A DNA stretch of 64,000 bases from Shewanella sp. AS1 (GCF_021412565.1 NZ_JAKCLJ010000005.1:1-64000), one strand, 5' to 3'; shown: positions 40,856 through 49,129, counted from the stretch's first letter. The notes: a model not told the origin generated them from the letters alone. Translations and numbers: made by a program.

Positions 40856-40933
40856 TCTCTTCTTTGCATCTTTCCTGACTTGCCATTAAAGTAGCCTGCA
40901 TTATTTTGTGATCTGGCTTCTTAAGGTGTAACT

Positions 40934-41593
40934 ATGCAACCGAGTTTTTGGCATGAGAAATGGGCTTCTCAGCAGATAGGCTTTCACTTAGGTGAAATCA
41001 ATCCTCTGCTGCTGAAATATTGGGACAGTCTATCCCTCCCCTCGGGAGCCCAGGTGTTTGTGCCTCTTTGTGGCAAGAGTCTGGATCTCTGCTTCTTGGC
41101 CGAGCAGGGGCTGGATGTGATCGGCTGTGAATTGAATCAAAGCGCGGTGGAGCAGTTTTTTAGTGAAAACCAGCTCGACCTTGAGGTGAGGCAATCGGGT
41201 GAGCATCAGTGTTATTCCACAGAGCAAATCACCCTCTATCAGGGGGATCTGTTTTGTCTGCCATCTGAGCTTATTAGCAGGGTGAGCGGCTTCTATGACA
41301 GGGCCGCCTTGATTGCCTGGCCAGAAGCGATGCGCCGTCAATATGTACAGCAGTTGGCTAAGTTGTTGCCCGCTGGCAGTAAGGGTTTATTGATCACCTT
41401 AGATTATCCCCAGGAAACCTTAAATGGCCCGCCGTTTGCCGTCTCCCATGATTGGGTAACGGCAAATATGAGCGAGTACTTTGAGGTGATACCTTTAAGC
41501 ACTGAAGATGTGCTGAGTGAGAACCCCAGATTTGTCAAAAAACAGGTGCCCTGGTTAACTGAGTCTGTGTATCGTTTAACGCGCAAAGGCTAG
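40934..41593 (+). CDS. tpm: Thiopurine S-methyltransferase
   Basis: A 219-aa SAM-dependent methyltransferase of the TPMT family, which in bacteria methylates thiopurines and also selenium/tellurium oxyanions. Starts [19 protein letters not shown] as in the family; the SAM-binding core is [19 protein letters not shown] and [13 protein letters not shown]; later [14 protein letters not shown] and [12 protein letters not shown] 40934 follows AAGGTG. The stop codon lies in the first unit of a heptanucleotide repeat. Confidence 0.93.
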   Translation: MQPSFWHEKWASQQIGFHLGEINPLLLKYWDSLSLPSGAQVFVPLCGKSLDLCFLAEQGLDVIGCELNQSAVEQFFSENQLDLEVRQSGEHQCYSTEQITLYQGDLFCLPSELISRVSGFYDRAALIAWPEAMRRQYVQQLAKLLPAGSKGLLITLDYPQETLNGPPFAVSHDWVTANMSEYFEVIPLSTEDVLSENPRFVKKQVPWLTESVYRLTRKG

Positions 41594-41645
41594 GAGCTAG
41601 GGGCTAGGAGCTAGGAGCTAGGAGCTAGGAGCTAGGAGCTAGGGG
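41590..41645. repeat. Heptanucleotide tandem repeat CTAGGAG, 8 copies
   Basis: Eight perfect-phase 7-bp units: CTAGGAG in units 1 and 3-7, CTAGGGG in units 2 and 8. Each unit boundary creates an AGCT palindrome. The array begins in the last codons of tpm, whose TAG stop is part of unit 1, and ends before the terminator. Confidence 0.95.
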
Positions 41646-41683
41646 CTGCGAAAATAGAGGTTAGATTCTAGATTCGAGAAAGC

Positions 41684-41711
41684 AAAAAGGCGACCCTGAG
41701 GTCGCCTTTTG
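41684..41711. terminator. Bidirectional terminator between tpm and the porin
   Basis: AAAAGGCGACC and GGTCGCCTTTT pair around CTGA, with T-runs on both strands, serving the two convergent genes. Confidence 0.93.
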
Positions 41712-41736
41712 TGTTTAAGCCAGTGGCTTAAAGCCA

Positions 41737-42783
41737 TTAGAAGTCGTAACGAACACCAACAGAGAATACGTTATCATCTTCTAGGTCAGTTTTTAGACCA
41801 GCTACAGAGTGTTCACCTTCGTACATAGCGTAGTGAGCGAATACCATAGTTGACTTAGCGATACGGTAGTCAGCACCTACAGTCAGGTTAGTTACACTGA
41901 TATCATCTTGAATAACTTTTGTGCCATTTGCATCAGTAACAGGGTTTACACCACCGTAGTATCTACCGAAGCCAGCTTCGTCGATACCGAATTGTACTTT
42001 CAGGTTAACGCCGTTCAGGTTGTAAGCTGCGTTCACAAAGTAAGTGTTGTTTGCATCAGAACCTGCTGCAACGCTTTCAGAGCTTTGGAATAGACCGCCA
42101 ACTTTGAAATCACCAAACTTAACTTGAGCTACAGCACGGTATGCATCGATACCAGAGATGCCTTTGTTATATGCACCGGCAACATAGAAGTTTTGTGCCT
42201 TGAAGCCTTTATCACCAACTGTGACGCTTAGTGCATATTGGTCATCAGCATCAGCAACACCTGCTTGGTTGTTGTCTGTCATCAGGTAAGTAGCATTAAC
42301 AGTGATCAGATCGGCAATCTTTGGTGAGTAGTACCAGATACCGTCTGCAGAACGAGTTTGTGCACCCACTAAACGATCGATATCGGCGTTAGTGTTACCG
42401 AACATGTCGATAGCACCTTCAGATTGCTTGAATACTGTGTCGTTACGACCCACAAGTACAGTACCTGCAGCAGTCTTAACACCTAGGTAAGTGTTACGTT
42501 GTGTGAAAATGGTAGAGCTAGAAGAAGTGTTCTCTACGCCGAACTCCATTTGGTAAACCATGTCAAAACCATCGGCGATGGTTTCAGTGCCTTTAACACC
42601 AACTAGAGAGAAGTTGTTTTCAATGACAGTGCCTTCTTTGCGTTCTTGTGTAGTAACGCCAGTGTCTGAGTTAGTTAAAGCGAGTTCTAAACGACCGTAG
42701 AAGTTAGGACCATCGGCTAGCGCGCCGAATGAAGCTAGAGTTAAAACTGATGCAATTGATGCCGAGATTACAGATTTTTTCAT
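41737..42783 (-). CDS. Gram-negative trimeric porin
   Basis: A 348-aa outer-membrane protein. Residues 1-23 are a signal peptide (KKSVISASIASVLTLASFGALA) cut before DGPNFYGRLELAL, the usual first strand of OmpC/OmpF-like porins. Body motifs include FQMEFG-type strands (DMVYQMEFG), RNTYLGVKTAAGTVLVGRND (loop 3 region) and the terminal strand VFSVGVRYDF ending in Phe. Codon use is highly biased, as in strongly expressed genes. The leader has a GGGAG site and a short palindrome; the long upstream region carries a CRP-like site. Confidence 0.93.
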   Translation of the reverse strand: MKKSVISASIASVLTLASFGALADGPNFYGRLELALTNSDTGVTTQERKEGTVIENNFSLVGVKGTETIADGFDMVYQMEFGVENTSSSSTIFTQRNTYLGVKTAAGTVLVGRNDTVFKQSEGAIDMFGNTNADIDRLVGAQTRSADGIWYYSPKIADLITVNATYLMTDNNQAGVADADDQYALSVTVGDKGFKAQNFYVAGAYNKGISGIDAYRAVAQVKFGDFKVGGLFQSSESVAAGSDANNTYFVNAAYNLNGVNLKVQFGIDEAGFGRYYGGVNPVTDANGTKVIQDDISVTNLTVGADYRIAKSTMVFAHYAMYEGEHSVAGLKTDLEDDNVFSVGVRYDF

Positions 42784-42795
42784 GTTTGTGCTCCC

Positions 42796-42810
42796 AAGAA
42801 CTGAGTTCTT
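42796..42810 (-). promoter_or_regulatory. Palindrome in the porin leader
   Basis: AAGAACT-G-AGTTCTT is a perfect 7-bp inverted repeat lying directly upstream of the porin GGGAG ribosome site. In mRNA it could form a short hairpin at the edge of the ribosome site, or it may be a protein or small-RNA target. Confidence 0.5.
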
Positions 42811-43168
42811 TCCATTTTTTTATGGTTATTAACATAGTTTTAGCATTTTGTTCCAAGAATCCGTCCCTGCAACAAAAGATGGCCTGAGTTTACAGCTTTA
42901 TGTCAGCAAGATTGTGGCATGGATCAAATTTCTGTCCTTTCATATTCGCTTTACGTCGAATTTGTGAAAATTTGACCACTTTTAAACAAAATTGAAATGA
43001 ATTTTGTAAAAGTCAGCTTTTTACTTATTTATAAGCAGCTAGCCACTACAGGTTAGTAAATTCGCCTCTTCTCTATATAAGTCGATGCTGAAATTGTAGG
43101 TGATTTGCTAACAAACGTTTAAAAATGTTTGAAAAATGTACAGTGACAGCATCTTATTATGAAGTTTT

Positions 43169-43184
43169 TGTGATCTGCGTCACT
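43169..43184. promoter_or_regulatory. Probable CRP-binding site
   Basis: TGTGA-TCTGCG-TCACT matches the CRP consensus TGTGA-N6-TCACA in 9 of 10 core positions. It is 386 bp before the porin start and 248 bp before tcdA, in the divergent intergenic region. Confidence 0.6.
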
Positions 43185-43431
43185 TAATCTGGTTGGCTGA
43201 TGAGTAAATTACCGGTTTTTAACGCTTATTGCCGATCACATTCAGGCGGGTGAGGGGCGATTGTGGTTGAGGCTATTTTTGTTTTTCGGCTGCTGGAAAT
43301 CGCTGTACCTCAATCTTGTGCAGGCATAGATTGTCGCTTTACTGGGCTTTAGGATAAAATTGCTGCCAATCGGTTTTTAAAATTGTTTTTAAGTTAGCTT
43401 TATCAAAAGTTAGCTTTGATTGGAGATAGCT

Positions 43432-44244
43432 TTGAGTCAAGCCAGACTAACAGATGCCTACCTGAATCGTTTTGCCGGAATAGGACGACTTTATGGTGCG
43501 GGAGCTTTGCACTTGTTTGCTCAGTCCCATGTCGTTGTCGTCGGGATCGGCGGTGTGGGCACTTGGGTGGCCGAATCTTTAGCCCGAAGCGGTATAGGTG
43601 AAATCACACTGATCGATCTCGATGATATCTGTGTTACCAATACCAATAGGCAGATCCACGCCCTTAAAGAGACCATAGGTGAGTCGAAAGTGGCCGTGAT
43701 GGCGCAGCGGATTAAAGCGATTAACCCCGAGTGTAAGGTCAATGAAATTGAAGATTTTATTACTACAGACAATTTAGGGGAGTACTTCCAGGGTAAAAAG
43801 AGTGGTGGCACCTTAGATTATGTGGTGGATTGTATCGATGCGGTGAAGCCTAAGGCGGCGTTGATCGCCTGGTGTAAGCGGCAGAAACTCCCCATAGTGA
43901 CAGTGGGCGGCGCCGGTGGCCAAACCGATCCCACTCAGGTGCAGGTGAGCGATCTGGCCAAGACCTATCAAGATCCGCTACTGGCGAAAGTCAGAAACTT
44001 GCTAAGGAGAGAATATCAGTTCTCTAAGAATGTGCAGCGTCGTTTCAGTATTGAAGCGGTATTTTCCACCGAGCAGTTAGTCTATCCTCAGGCCGATGGC
44101 AGTGTCTGTAATACTAAGGCCACGGCAGAAGGCAGCATGCGTATGGACTGTGCTTCAGGTTTTGGCGCCGTGACTGTAGTGACAGGTACCTTTGGTTTTG
44201 TGGCCGTAAGCCGGGTACTGACTAAGCTCGCCGCGAAAGCTTAA
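43432..44244 (+). CDS. tcdA: tRNA threonylcarbamoyladenosine dehydratase
   Basis: A 270-aa E1/ThiF-like enzyme that uses ATP to cyclise t6A at tRNA position 37 into ct6A. The start is best placed at TTG 43432 (SQARLTDAYLNRFAGIGRLYG), because TGGAGA at 43421-43426 is well spaced; an in-frame TTG at 43420 would overlap this ribosome site. Motifs: VVVVGIGGVGTWVAESLARSG (nucleotide-binding), LIDLDDICVTNTNRQIHA, DCIDAVKPKAALI, VTVGGAGGQTDPT. E. coli TcdA (CsdL) has the same layout. TTG starts are uncommon and may limit expression. Confidence 0.93.
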   Translation: MSQARLTDAYLNRFAGIGRLYGAGALHLFAQSHVVVVGIGGVGTWVAESLARSGIGEITLIDLDDICVTNTNRQIHALKETIGESKVAVMAQRIKAINPECKVNEIEDFITTDNLGEYFQGKKSGGTLDYVVDCIDAVKPKAALIAWCKRQKLPIVTVGGAGGQTDPTQVQVSDLAKTYQDPLLAKVRNLLRREYQFSKNVQRRFSIEAVFSTEQLVYPQADGSVCNTKATAEGSMRMDCASGFGAVTVVTGTFGFVAVSRVLTKLAAKA

Positions 44245-44262
44245 GCAATAAGCTCGTAGCAC

Positions 44263-44295
44263 GAAGCTCGAAGCTCGAAGCTCGAAGCTCGAAGC
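44263..44295. repeat. Heptanucleotide tandem repeat GAAGCTC, about 4.7 copies
   Basis: GAAGCTC repeats four times in phase from 44263 plus GAAGC, with an eroded copy just before (AAGCTCGTAGCAC). It starts 19 bp after the tcdA stop. As in the array after tpm, the 7-bp unit has an AGCT core. Confidence 0.93.
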
Positions 44296-44312
44296 GATTA
44301 GCCTGTGTCTCA

Positions 44313-44350
44313 GGCTGACTTTGATTGCACTAAGCAGAGTCAGCCTTTTC
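44313..44350 (+). terminator. Terminator after tcdA
   Basis: GGCTGACT (44313-44320) and AGTCAGCC (44338-44345) pair around a 17-nt loop, followed by TTTTCATTTTTATTT. Confidence 0.7.
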
Positions 44351-44503
44351 ATTTTTATTTCTCATCTTTTGTTTCCCATTTCTCGTTTTATCTTTCGAGG
44401 CCGTTGGCACCTAACTTGCTTGGTTTACTCGGGCTATGATAGCTGTGCAGTTTTTTGACACTATATTTTGACACTAAATGAAGAGTGACTTTTGAGGGAT
44501 GAA

Positions 44504-45115
44504 ATGGAGAAGTTGAATTTATCGCTGTTTAAGCAGACGACACCTAAACAAGTGATATTTAACTTGATGCTTTGGCTGACCTTAGTTTGTATGGCATTAC
44601 TGTTTGCTCCTGCCGGAGTGATGGCTGAGTTGAATCTGGCTCCGTTTGTGACTCAGTACGCCCAGCTACTTGGCCTGGGTCTGATCTTAGGGTCAGCTTA
44701 TCTGTTGATGGGGGTGGTTAACTATTTCCTTGATGAAGCGATCGATTATCTAAAGACTAAGCGTGCCATCGAGACAATAGAGGAAAAAATCCAGCTGCTC
44801 GATCCCACTGAGCGTGCGCTATTAAGGGAGTTTTTTCTGCAAGGTGAGACCATTTTATCTTTGCCCGAAAACGAAACGGCGGTAAGAGGTTTGCTCGAAT
44901 GTAAGATTCTGGAGTGTCTTGGCAATCAGAAGCATTATGCGATCCAGGGTTCGACGGCCGATTATAAAATTTCTATGCTGGCACGTCGTTATCTCAATCG
45001 TCAGGTATTACGCTTACCTGCGGGTGAGCCGAGTCAGGCACAGATGCAGCTGCTGATCCAGGCCAGACCCCATTTCATCCATACGGCCATGCCAACGCGC
45101 AAACATGCCGCCTGA
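44504..45115 (+). CDS. SieB-like superinfection-exclusion family membrane protein
   Basis: A 203-aa protein. ATG 44504 is chosen because GAGG at 44494-44497 is correctly spaced; a TTG four codons earlier would overlap it. Two hydrophobic spans at ~20-43 (LMLWLTLVCMALLFAPAGVM) and ~50-72 (LLGLGLILGSAYLLMGVVNY) are followed by a soluble region with a helical segment (LLDPTERALLREFFLQ) and a probable winged-helix-like part. This matches the SieB family, named for phage lambda/P22 superinfection exclusion. No other phage gene is nearby, so it may be a resident membrane protein of other function. Confidence 0.72.
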   Translation: MEKLNLSLFKQTTPKQVIFNLMLWLTLVCMALLFAPAGVMAELNLAPFVTQYAQLLGLGLILGSAYLLMGVVNYFLDEAIDYLKTKRAIETIEEKIQLLDPTERALLREFFLQGETILSLPENETAVRGLLECKILECLGNQKHYAIQGSTADYKISMLARRYLNRQVLRLPAGEPSQAQMQLLIQARPHFIHTAMPTRKHAA

Positions 45116-45179
45116 TGGTTATTGGCTAACATTAATATATTGAGATATTGAGATAATACTCAGAATTTTTGGTAAAAAA

Positions 45180-45200
45180 ATGGGGGCCAAGCCCCCAAAG
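45180..45200. terminator. GC-rich hairpin between the SieB-like and DUF3149 genes
   Basis: TGGGGGC and GCCCCCA pair tightly with a CAA loop, preceded by a run of A on the + strand (T-run on the minus strand). It fits a terminator for the DUF3149 gene. Confidence 0.8.
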
Positions 45201-45235
45201 CAAATCAAAAAGCGTCTTAAATGAGAGTTTCGAGT

Positions 45236-45370
45236 TTAACTATCAGTTGATGCAGACTTCGCGATAAATAACCAGGTCAGGTATGACATTATGCCTATGG
45301 TCGCAAAAATCACGATCATGGACAGTAAACCAATGGGGTTACCAAACATTAAATCTAACCAGAATGCCAT
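45236..45370 (-). CDS. Small single-span membrane protein, DUF3149 family
   Basis: A 44-aa ORF: ATG 45370, stop 45236, with an AAGGAG ribosome site 8 bp upstream. It starts MAFWLDLMFGNPIGLLSMIV, runs through one hydrophobic segment (~13-35), and ends with WLFIAKSASTDS. The LMFGNPIGL segment is typical of the short DUF3149 proteins of gammaproteobacteria, of unknown function. A GC-rich hairpin at about 45181-45198 lies downstream. Confidence 0.8.
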   Translation of the reverse strand: MAFWLDLMFGNPIGLLSMIVIFATIGIMSYLTWLFIAKSASTDS

Positions 45371-45591
45371 CGGTGAACTCCTTGTTCCTTAGGTATTTAT
45401 CTTGATGTCTGGGTTAAAATAGCCTGTTTAGGTTGAATACTTGTTGATCTGGCGCAACATTTTGTTATCTAGGTGGTAACTTTTTGCCAACTTTCATTGT
45501 CCTGAATTTATACGCTGCCTTGGTTAGAATTAGGGGAAACCTGAGTTAGGCTGAATTTTGCTCATTTGAGAATTTCACCTCATCAAAAGGC

Positions 45592-45619
45592 TTGCCATTA
45601 GCTAAAGCACAGGTATAAT
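45592..45619 (+). promoter_or_regulatory. Promoter of the tRNA-Leu pair
   Basis: TTGCCA (45592-45597), a 16-bp spacer and a perfect TATAAT (45614-45619) lie 45 bp before the first tRNA. Confidence 0.8.
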
Positions 45620-45663
45620 TCCGTTCACTTGCTGGGGCCACCTGGTTAAGTCTATTTGATAAT

Positions 45664-45748
45664 GCCGGAGTGGTGGAATTGGTAGACACGACGGATTCAA
45701 AATCCGTTTCCTTCGGGAGTGACGGTTCAAGTCCGTCCTTCGGTACCA
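45664..45748 (+). tRNA. tRNA-Leu (anticodon CAA)
   Basis: GCCGGAG acceptor start, GGTAGAC D-loop, anticodon loop TTCAAAA flanked by GGA/TCC stems, a long variable arm (type II tRNA, as for Leu), GGTTCAAGTCC T-arm and encoded CCA. First of two Leu tRNAs in one transcript. Confidence 0.97.
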
Positions 45749-45826
45749 TTATCAAGTACAGCTTTAGGTGAATTATTTTAGTAAAATGTTCAGATAAAGC
45801 AGGGATTAAATCCCAATATCAATGAT

Positions 45827-45913
45827 GCAGATGTGGTGGAATTGGTAGACACGCTAGCTTCAGGTGCTAGTGGCTTAACGGCCGTGCGAGTTCAAGTCTC
45901 GCCATCTGTACCA
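45827..45913 (+). tRNA. tRNA-Leu (anticodon CAG)
   Basis: Type II tRNA with GCAGATG acceptor, GGTAGAC D-loop, anticodon loop CTTCAGGT between GCTAG stems, long variable arm (TGGCTTAACGGCCG), GAGTTCAAGTCTC T-arm and encoded CCA. Confidence 0.97.
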
Positions 45914-45922
45914 AACTTTAAG

Positions 45923-45947
45923 ACCTTGCCTATGCAAGGTTTTTTTG
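45923..45947 (+). terminator. Terminator after the tRNA-Leu pair
   Basis: ACCTTGC and GCAAGGT pair around a short loop, followed by seven T residues. Confidence 0.92.
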
Positions 45948-46038
45948 TGCCTGAATTTTGGCTCTAAAAAATAGGGCTGCATTTGGGCAGCTCTATTCTT
46001 TAGAGCAAATAAGCTAAGAGCAAATAAGGTACGAGCAA

Positions 46039-47154
46039 TTAACTCTGCAGTATCTTCAGCGGTAGGCCTAACATATCGTCGCCGCTACCGGCGAAATACC
46101 AGATGATTGCGATCAGGGCACCGACCGTGAGTAGATACCAGACGGCCGAAAACAGCTGGCCATATCTGTCCAGCGGCAACAGATGGCTCTGGTGGCGGCT
46201 TTTCCATTCAAACACAATTTCCATACTGCCGATAAGTAGCAAGAAGCCTAATAGGGCAAGTCCTAAACTGTAACTGATAAACACCCCGATGGCCGCGCCA
46301 GCAACGCAAGCAATCAGCCCCATCAGGCTATTCATAGAGAAGCTGATGCTTTTTAAGATATGGCCGCCATCCAGCGGCAGGATAGGCAGCAGATTAAACA
46401 AGTTGAGCAGGGCGTTGAAGGCGGCGAGGCCGGCAAAGAAAACATTGCCAGTGATCCAGTAAGCCAGCAGTGCGGCAATGGACATTAACAAGCCGAATGT
46501 CGGCCCCATGATGGAGATCACCACATCCTGCCAGCGGGTGTTGATCTTCTCATCGCTCAGTGCCAGCCCGCCCATGAAGGGAATTAAATAGATGCCTTTG
46601 GTTTTCATGCCGAAATATTTCATGGCGCGAATATGGCCGTACTCATGGAACATAAGGCAGGCGATAAGTGCGAGGGCAAACTGGAATGAGAATAGCCAGG
46701 AGTAAGCGGCGATACTGGCGCCCGCCAGCACGACTTTTATCATCTTGGCGCTTTTGAGCAGCTTAAATCCCAGGGAAGCTAGGCCGATAATGCTCAGCTG
46801 CTTCTTGACCTCAGGCGCTTGTCGCGGCGCCTGACGCTCGATATCTTTGGTGGTGCGCTGCCCTTGTGTGAGCACTTCATCATCTTTCAGTAATCGATAA
46901 TCGAGAGAGAAAGGCTGCCAGAAGAGATCGATCTCCAGAGTGATCTTAATCCTATTGAGCGGCTCTGAGGTGTCAGATTCGACAGGGGTATGAGATTGAT
47001 GCAATTCAAACTGATGGTTGCTTAAGCCTTCATTATTGGCTTTAGCTTGTTTGACTGAGACAAGTTGGTTATCCCAGTAGAGTTGTTGCCAGCCTGCCAT
47101 TGAGCCTTCGAGGCGAAGCTCTTTACCTAAACAGTCGATTCTGAGGAGTTCCAC
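46039..47154 (-). CDS. M50-family site-2-protease-like membrane metalloprotease
   Basis: A 371-aa protein with a GTG start at 47154. Zinc-binding HEYGH (LMFHEYGHIRAMKYFG) lies in a membrane segment and LPLDGGHIL supplies the third ligand, the two defining motifs of the S2P/M50 group. Residues 1-~130 are a soluble region with several beta-like stretches (LEGSMAGWQQLYWDNQLVSV), not part of the protease fold. About six hydrophobic spans follow from ~145. No PDZ domain is visible, unlike RseP. The substrate is unknown. Confidence 0.88.
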   Translation of the reverse strand: MELLRIDCLGKELRLEGSMAGWQQLYWDNQLVSVKQAKANNEGLSNHQFELHQSHTPVESDTSEPLNRIKITLEIDLFWQPFSLDYRLLKDDEVLTQGQRTTKDIERQAPRQAPEVKKQLSIIGLASLGFKLLKSAKMIKVVLAGASIAAYSWLFSFQFALALIACLMFHEYGHIRAMKYFGMKTKGIYLIPFMGGLALSDEKINTRWQDVVISIMGPTFGLLMSIAALLAYWITGNVFFAGLAAFNALLNLFNLLPILPLDGGHILKSISFSMNSLMGLIACVAGAAIGVFISYSLGLALLGFLLLIGSMEIVFEWKSRHQSHLLPLDRYGQLFSAVWYLLTVGALIAIIWYFAGSGDDMLGLPLKILQS

Positions 47155-47214
47155 GCTTTGTTTCTCACTCTATTATATTGATGTGGCGATTATGCCTGTT
47201 AAGGGGGAGAAATT

Positions 47215-47242
47215 AAAAGTGGCATCGGAGGTATGATGCCAC
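47215..47242 (-). terminator. Terminator after the FapA-family gene
   Basis: GTGGCATC and GATGCCAC pair across an 8-nt loop; on the minus strand the stem is followed by TTTTAATTT. Confidence 0.75.
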
Positions 47243-47274
47243 GTTTTGAGCTTTATCGGTCGTTATCTGGGCGA

Positions 47275-48945
47275 CTATTTGCGATTGCTGTGATCGAAAT
47301 GGATCTCTTGGTTTTCGTTGGTCACTATGCAGGGACCGTGCTCCCTCTGGGTACGCTTGTGTGCTGGGCCAAGATGCAGTTCTACATTGGCGAAAATATG
47401 CTTACAGGCCTGGATATGGTAGTTGCGGTAATAGTTTTCAATCTCCTGCTGTAACATGCGATATTCAATCTCTACCTGCCCACACTCAGCTTGTATGCGC
47501 CGCTTTTCTTCCAGCATGCCCCGCACCTGCTCAACCATGAGTTCATCATCCTGCCATTGTGCTTTTGGTGGCAGTTTGTTCAGGCTGGCTTCGATATTGA
47601 GTCTGGCGACCGTCATCTGCTGAATGCTTTTATCGAACTGTTTAAGGCTTTCTTTCAGCTCACTGTAATTCATGGCGCAGTAGATTTCAGTTTTGGTACC
47701 GGCGGTGGCGCCAATGGTCACGGCCTTTACCCCTTTATTGGCGTGGATTGTGCCGCCAACCAGATCGCCGCGTCGCTCGCTGGCATCGCTGACCGTTAGA
47801 ATTTCGTCTGTGGTGGTATTGCTGTGCAGCAACTGTTTGGTGATCAAAATATTACCAGTGGCTTTAAGCTCGGAATATTGCACAAACTGGGCGGCAATTT
47901 CGCCTTTGGCCTCCAAGCGGGTAGAAAGTTGCTCTTCCTTTAATTGACGACCTATCACCCCTTTACTGACAGTAATATCCCCCTGGGCGATGAGCTGCGC
48001 AGAGTCGACGAAGCCCATCACGGTAATATCCCCTGAGCTTTTCACCAGCATGCCCTCGTGGACATCGCCAGTGATCAGTATGCTGCCTTTAAAGTCGACA
48101 TTGCCGTAACCGATGTCGACATTTTTTATTTGCAGTACATTATCGACCTGCATGCCGTTTGATGTCTGTACCGGCTGACCGGCGACAGTGGCGATCAAGA
48201 CGTTAGGATCGGATTCGAGGAGTTTGCTGCCGGTGCCGGCAACTAAATTGATATCCTTACCCGCGATGGCGATAAGCTGATTGCCTATGACATTAAAGCC
48301 GTTGCTGCCTTGGGTGGCGGGGGTTTTCACCATGAGGATATCCTTGGGCTTGACCATGATCACAGCCCCCAGATTACGCATATCTACCGTGCCATCTTCG
48401 CGCTCCTGGGGCTGAAGCAGCCGTTCTCTGGCGAGGGGAACTTTGCGTGTGATAACGGCATTTTTGCCGTTGATTGCTGGCTTGCCGTGGGCGATGACAT
48501 CACTGCAGCTTTGGCCCGGTTGCAGTGTCTTTACAGTGTGTAACAGATGCTCAATTTTACGCTTGCTTAACCCTTGGGTGATATTGTGCTGCTTGAGTGA
48601 TTTTAAGATATCTTGCAGGGTGATCTCTTGTCCGCCCCAGGCCGCGGTTAAGCACACCTCGGCGCTCATGGCATCTTCTGACAGGCTAATGCTAATTTCG
48701 CCGTTGCGTCGTTCGGCTATCTCAAATGTGAGTTCGGTGAGGCCATCATCCTGTCCGATAAGTCGGTTAACTTGGGTGACGGCCTGCTCTATGGCGGGCA
48801 AACGGGGATAGAGCCTAGATAACTCGGGAAAAGACAGCAGCTCATTAATACCTTCGACACTGATAGGGCCATGAGTATTGGGTATGACTCTAAATTCAGC
48901 GAATAATCCATCACTTGTGAGTTGTATGAGCCCAGGCGCCAACAT
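47275..48945 (-). CDS. FapA-family (DUF342) protein
   Basis: A 556-aa cytoplasmic-looking protein. Residues ~175-400 form the DUF342/FapA right-handed beta-helix, with a regular run of hydrophobic rungs (DVHEGMLVKSSGDITVMGFV, AQGDITVSKGVIG, LKATGNILITKQLL, GDLVGGTIHANKG). A coiled-coil follows (SIQQMTVARLNIEASLNKLP, LEEKRRIQAECGQVEIEYR). Family members are linked to flagellar/polar assembly (Vibrio FapA) or polymer organisation, but the role here is unknown. ATG 48945 has GGAAAAG upstream. Confidence 0.85.
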   Translation of the reverse strand: MLAPGLIQLTSDGLFAEFRVIPNTHGPISVEGINELLSFPELSRLYPRLPAIEQAVTQVNRLIGQDDGLTELTFEIAERRNGEISISLSEDAMSAEVCLTAAWGGQEITLQDILKSLKQHNITQGLSKRKIEHLLHTVKTLQPGQSCSDVIAHGKPAINGKNAVITRKVPLARERLLQPQEREDGTVDMRNLGAVIMVKPKDILMVKTPATQGSNGFNVIGNQLIAIAGKDINLVAGTGSKLLESDPNVLIATVAGQPVQTSNGMQVDNVLQIKNVDIGYGNVDFKGSILITGDVHEGMLVKSSGDITVMGFVDSAQLIAQGDITVSKGVIGRQLKEEQLSTRLEAKGEIAAQFVQYSELKATGNILITKQLLHSNTTTDEILTVSDASERRGDLVGGTIHANKGVKAVTIGATAGTKTEIYCAMNYSELKESLKQFDKSIQQMTVARLNIEASLNKLPPKAQWQDDELMVEQVRGMLEEKRRIQAECGQVEIEYRMLQQEIENYYRNYHIQACKHIFANVELHLGPAHKRTQREHGPCIVTNENQEIHFDHSNRK

Positions 48946-49129
48946 AGATCTTTTCCAAAGTTATATTTGTTATGAAATTGTTTTTATCTCTTGAGTATAA
49001 CAGTAGAAAGTTTTGCCAATGAAGCCTTTATTAATGAGGCAGTTAAGTTAAGTTTAAACACAGTATTTATCGCTCTAAATAGGTGTTTTTTGCTGCAAAT
49101 CCTATATTTTATGGTTGTTTTGTTTGTTT

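Larger units (their letters stand above)
42784..43431. promoter_or_regulatory. Long divergent region between the porin and tcdA
   Basis: A 648-bp gap without a credible gene. Two elements stand out: a short palindrome at 42796-42810 next to the porin start, and a CRP-like site at 43169-43184. The rest is AT-rich near the porin (42960-43140) with many A/T tracts, consistent with a strongly regulated porin promoter. I cannot place -35/-10 boxes firmly. Confidence 0.5.

Noticed and set aside
45546..45755. 69-codon minus-strand ORF over the tRNA-Leu(CAA)
   Set aside because: It is the antisense of a tRNA gene, a common false call.
44504..45913. Prophage or integrative element next to the tRNA-Leu genes
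   Set aside because: No integrase, attachment-site duplication of the tRNA end or other phage gene is visible.
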